DNA of 64,000 bases. Source: Croceibacterium_A sp039927815 (GTDB lineage: Bacteria > Pseudomonadota > Alphaproteobacteria > Sphingomonadales > Sphingomonadaceae). Positions within the stretch are counted from its first letter, which is position 1; every line of letters begins with the position of its first letter. The translations under genes were made by a program, and so were the position numbers. This document shows, one piece after another, positions 63,902 through 64,000 of this stretch. The DNA is taken from positions 1 through 64,000 of the forward strand of contig JBDSUJ010000034.1 of assembly GCA_039927815.1 (NCBI GenBank). The letters run 5' to 3'. Under the pieces are notes generated by a model. It made no database searches and was not told where the DNA came from. It saw only the letters and a list, made by a program, of their open reading frames with translations.

Positions 63902-64000
63902 TTAATCGAAACCCGTGTTGCCATTTTCATCCACCGGATTGCGATCGTTTTCCGAACACTCGAACTCGAGGAGTTTGCCGTAGCGGTCCCGCCGATACCT
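63902..64000 (-). CDS. C-terminal end of a gene entering from the right edge
   Basis: An open minus-strand frame of 32 codons ends at TAA 63902-63904; the peptide includes YGKLLEFECSENDRNPVDEN and ends NTGFD. It has a Cys-containing tail similar in style to secreted partners of DUF6152 proteins. It is probably the first gene of this module, but too little is present for a firm call. Confidence 0.5.
   Translation of the reverse strand, partial: RYRRDRYGKLLEFECSENDRNPVDENGNTGFD

Overview
The window is GC-rich, densely coded DNA with no rRNA, tRNA, CRISPR array or recognisable insertion sequence. Four large TonB-dependent receptors, a type II secretion (T2SS) locus, an ECF sigma/anti-sigma pair, DUF6152-type secreted proteins and many catabolic genes with 1-4 base stop/start overlaps point to an alphaproteobacterium of the sphingomonad type (Sphingomonas/Novosphingobium/Sphingobium-like). 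This assignment rests on gene content only.

Layout. (1) 1-5.7 kb: T2SS genes gspE (5' truncated), gspF, an inverted gspN, a periplasmic binding protein, gspJ and gspK, closed by a strong bidirectional terminator. (2) 5.7-13 kb: an envelope/secretion block with a small lipoprotein, a DUF4331 protein, a TonB-like proline-rich protein, a DUF4394-autotransporter fusion, a prepilin peptidase (the T2SS/pilus partner of region 1) and an ECF sigma factor with its membrane anti-sigma factor. (3) 13-19.4 kb: a secreted DUF6152 module facing TonB receptor 1, then MarR, DUF3237 and GntR/FCD genes. (4) 19.5-34.4 kb: a long, tightly coupled operon of CocE-type hydrolase, TonB receptor 2, CapA-like phosphoesterase, TRAP transporter (Q, M and P), two proteins of the 2-hydroxyacyl-CoA dehydratase family, a tandem-domain and a single-domain type III CoA-transferase, and an exported alpha/beta hydrolase. 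A good FCD-GntR operator lies at its head. (5) 34.4-38.4 kb: LuxR-type regulator, beta-keto acid cleavage enzyme, MFS transporter and a frameshifted amidohydrolase. (6) 38.5-45.4 kb: MFS transporter, TonB receptor 3, type I extradiol dioxygenase, FAD monooxygenase and FAH-family hydrolase, a ring hydroxylation/meta-cleavage cassette. (7) 45.4-53.2 kb: TetR regulator divergent from a seven-gene operon (metallo-beta-lactamase fold, FAH, amidohydrolase, acetoacetate-decarboxylase fold, cupin, MFS, FAD monooxygenase). (8) 53.2-64 kb: GST, small exported protein, tannase-family esterase, SnoaL-like proteins, carotenoid/stilbene oxygenase, TonB receptor 4 and a second DUF6152 module.

Read together, regions 3-8 look like a catabolic super-cluster for ester-linked aromatic or polyketide-like natural products. 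Exported esterases act outside, TonB receptors import across the outer membrane, TRAP and MFS carriers cross the inner membrane, CoA-transfer/dehydration and beta-keto cleavage handle acyl chains, and FAD hydroxylases with an extradiol dioxygenase and FAH hydrolases open aromatic rings. The substrate is not determined by the sequence. The most unusual part is region 4: its CoA-transferase plus two dehydratase-like subunits resemble the FldA/FldB/FldC arrangement of anaerobic phenyllactate dehydration, but in a probably aerobic host, with no activator ATPase in the window and without the usual C-terminal cysteine motif.
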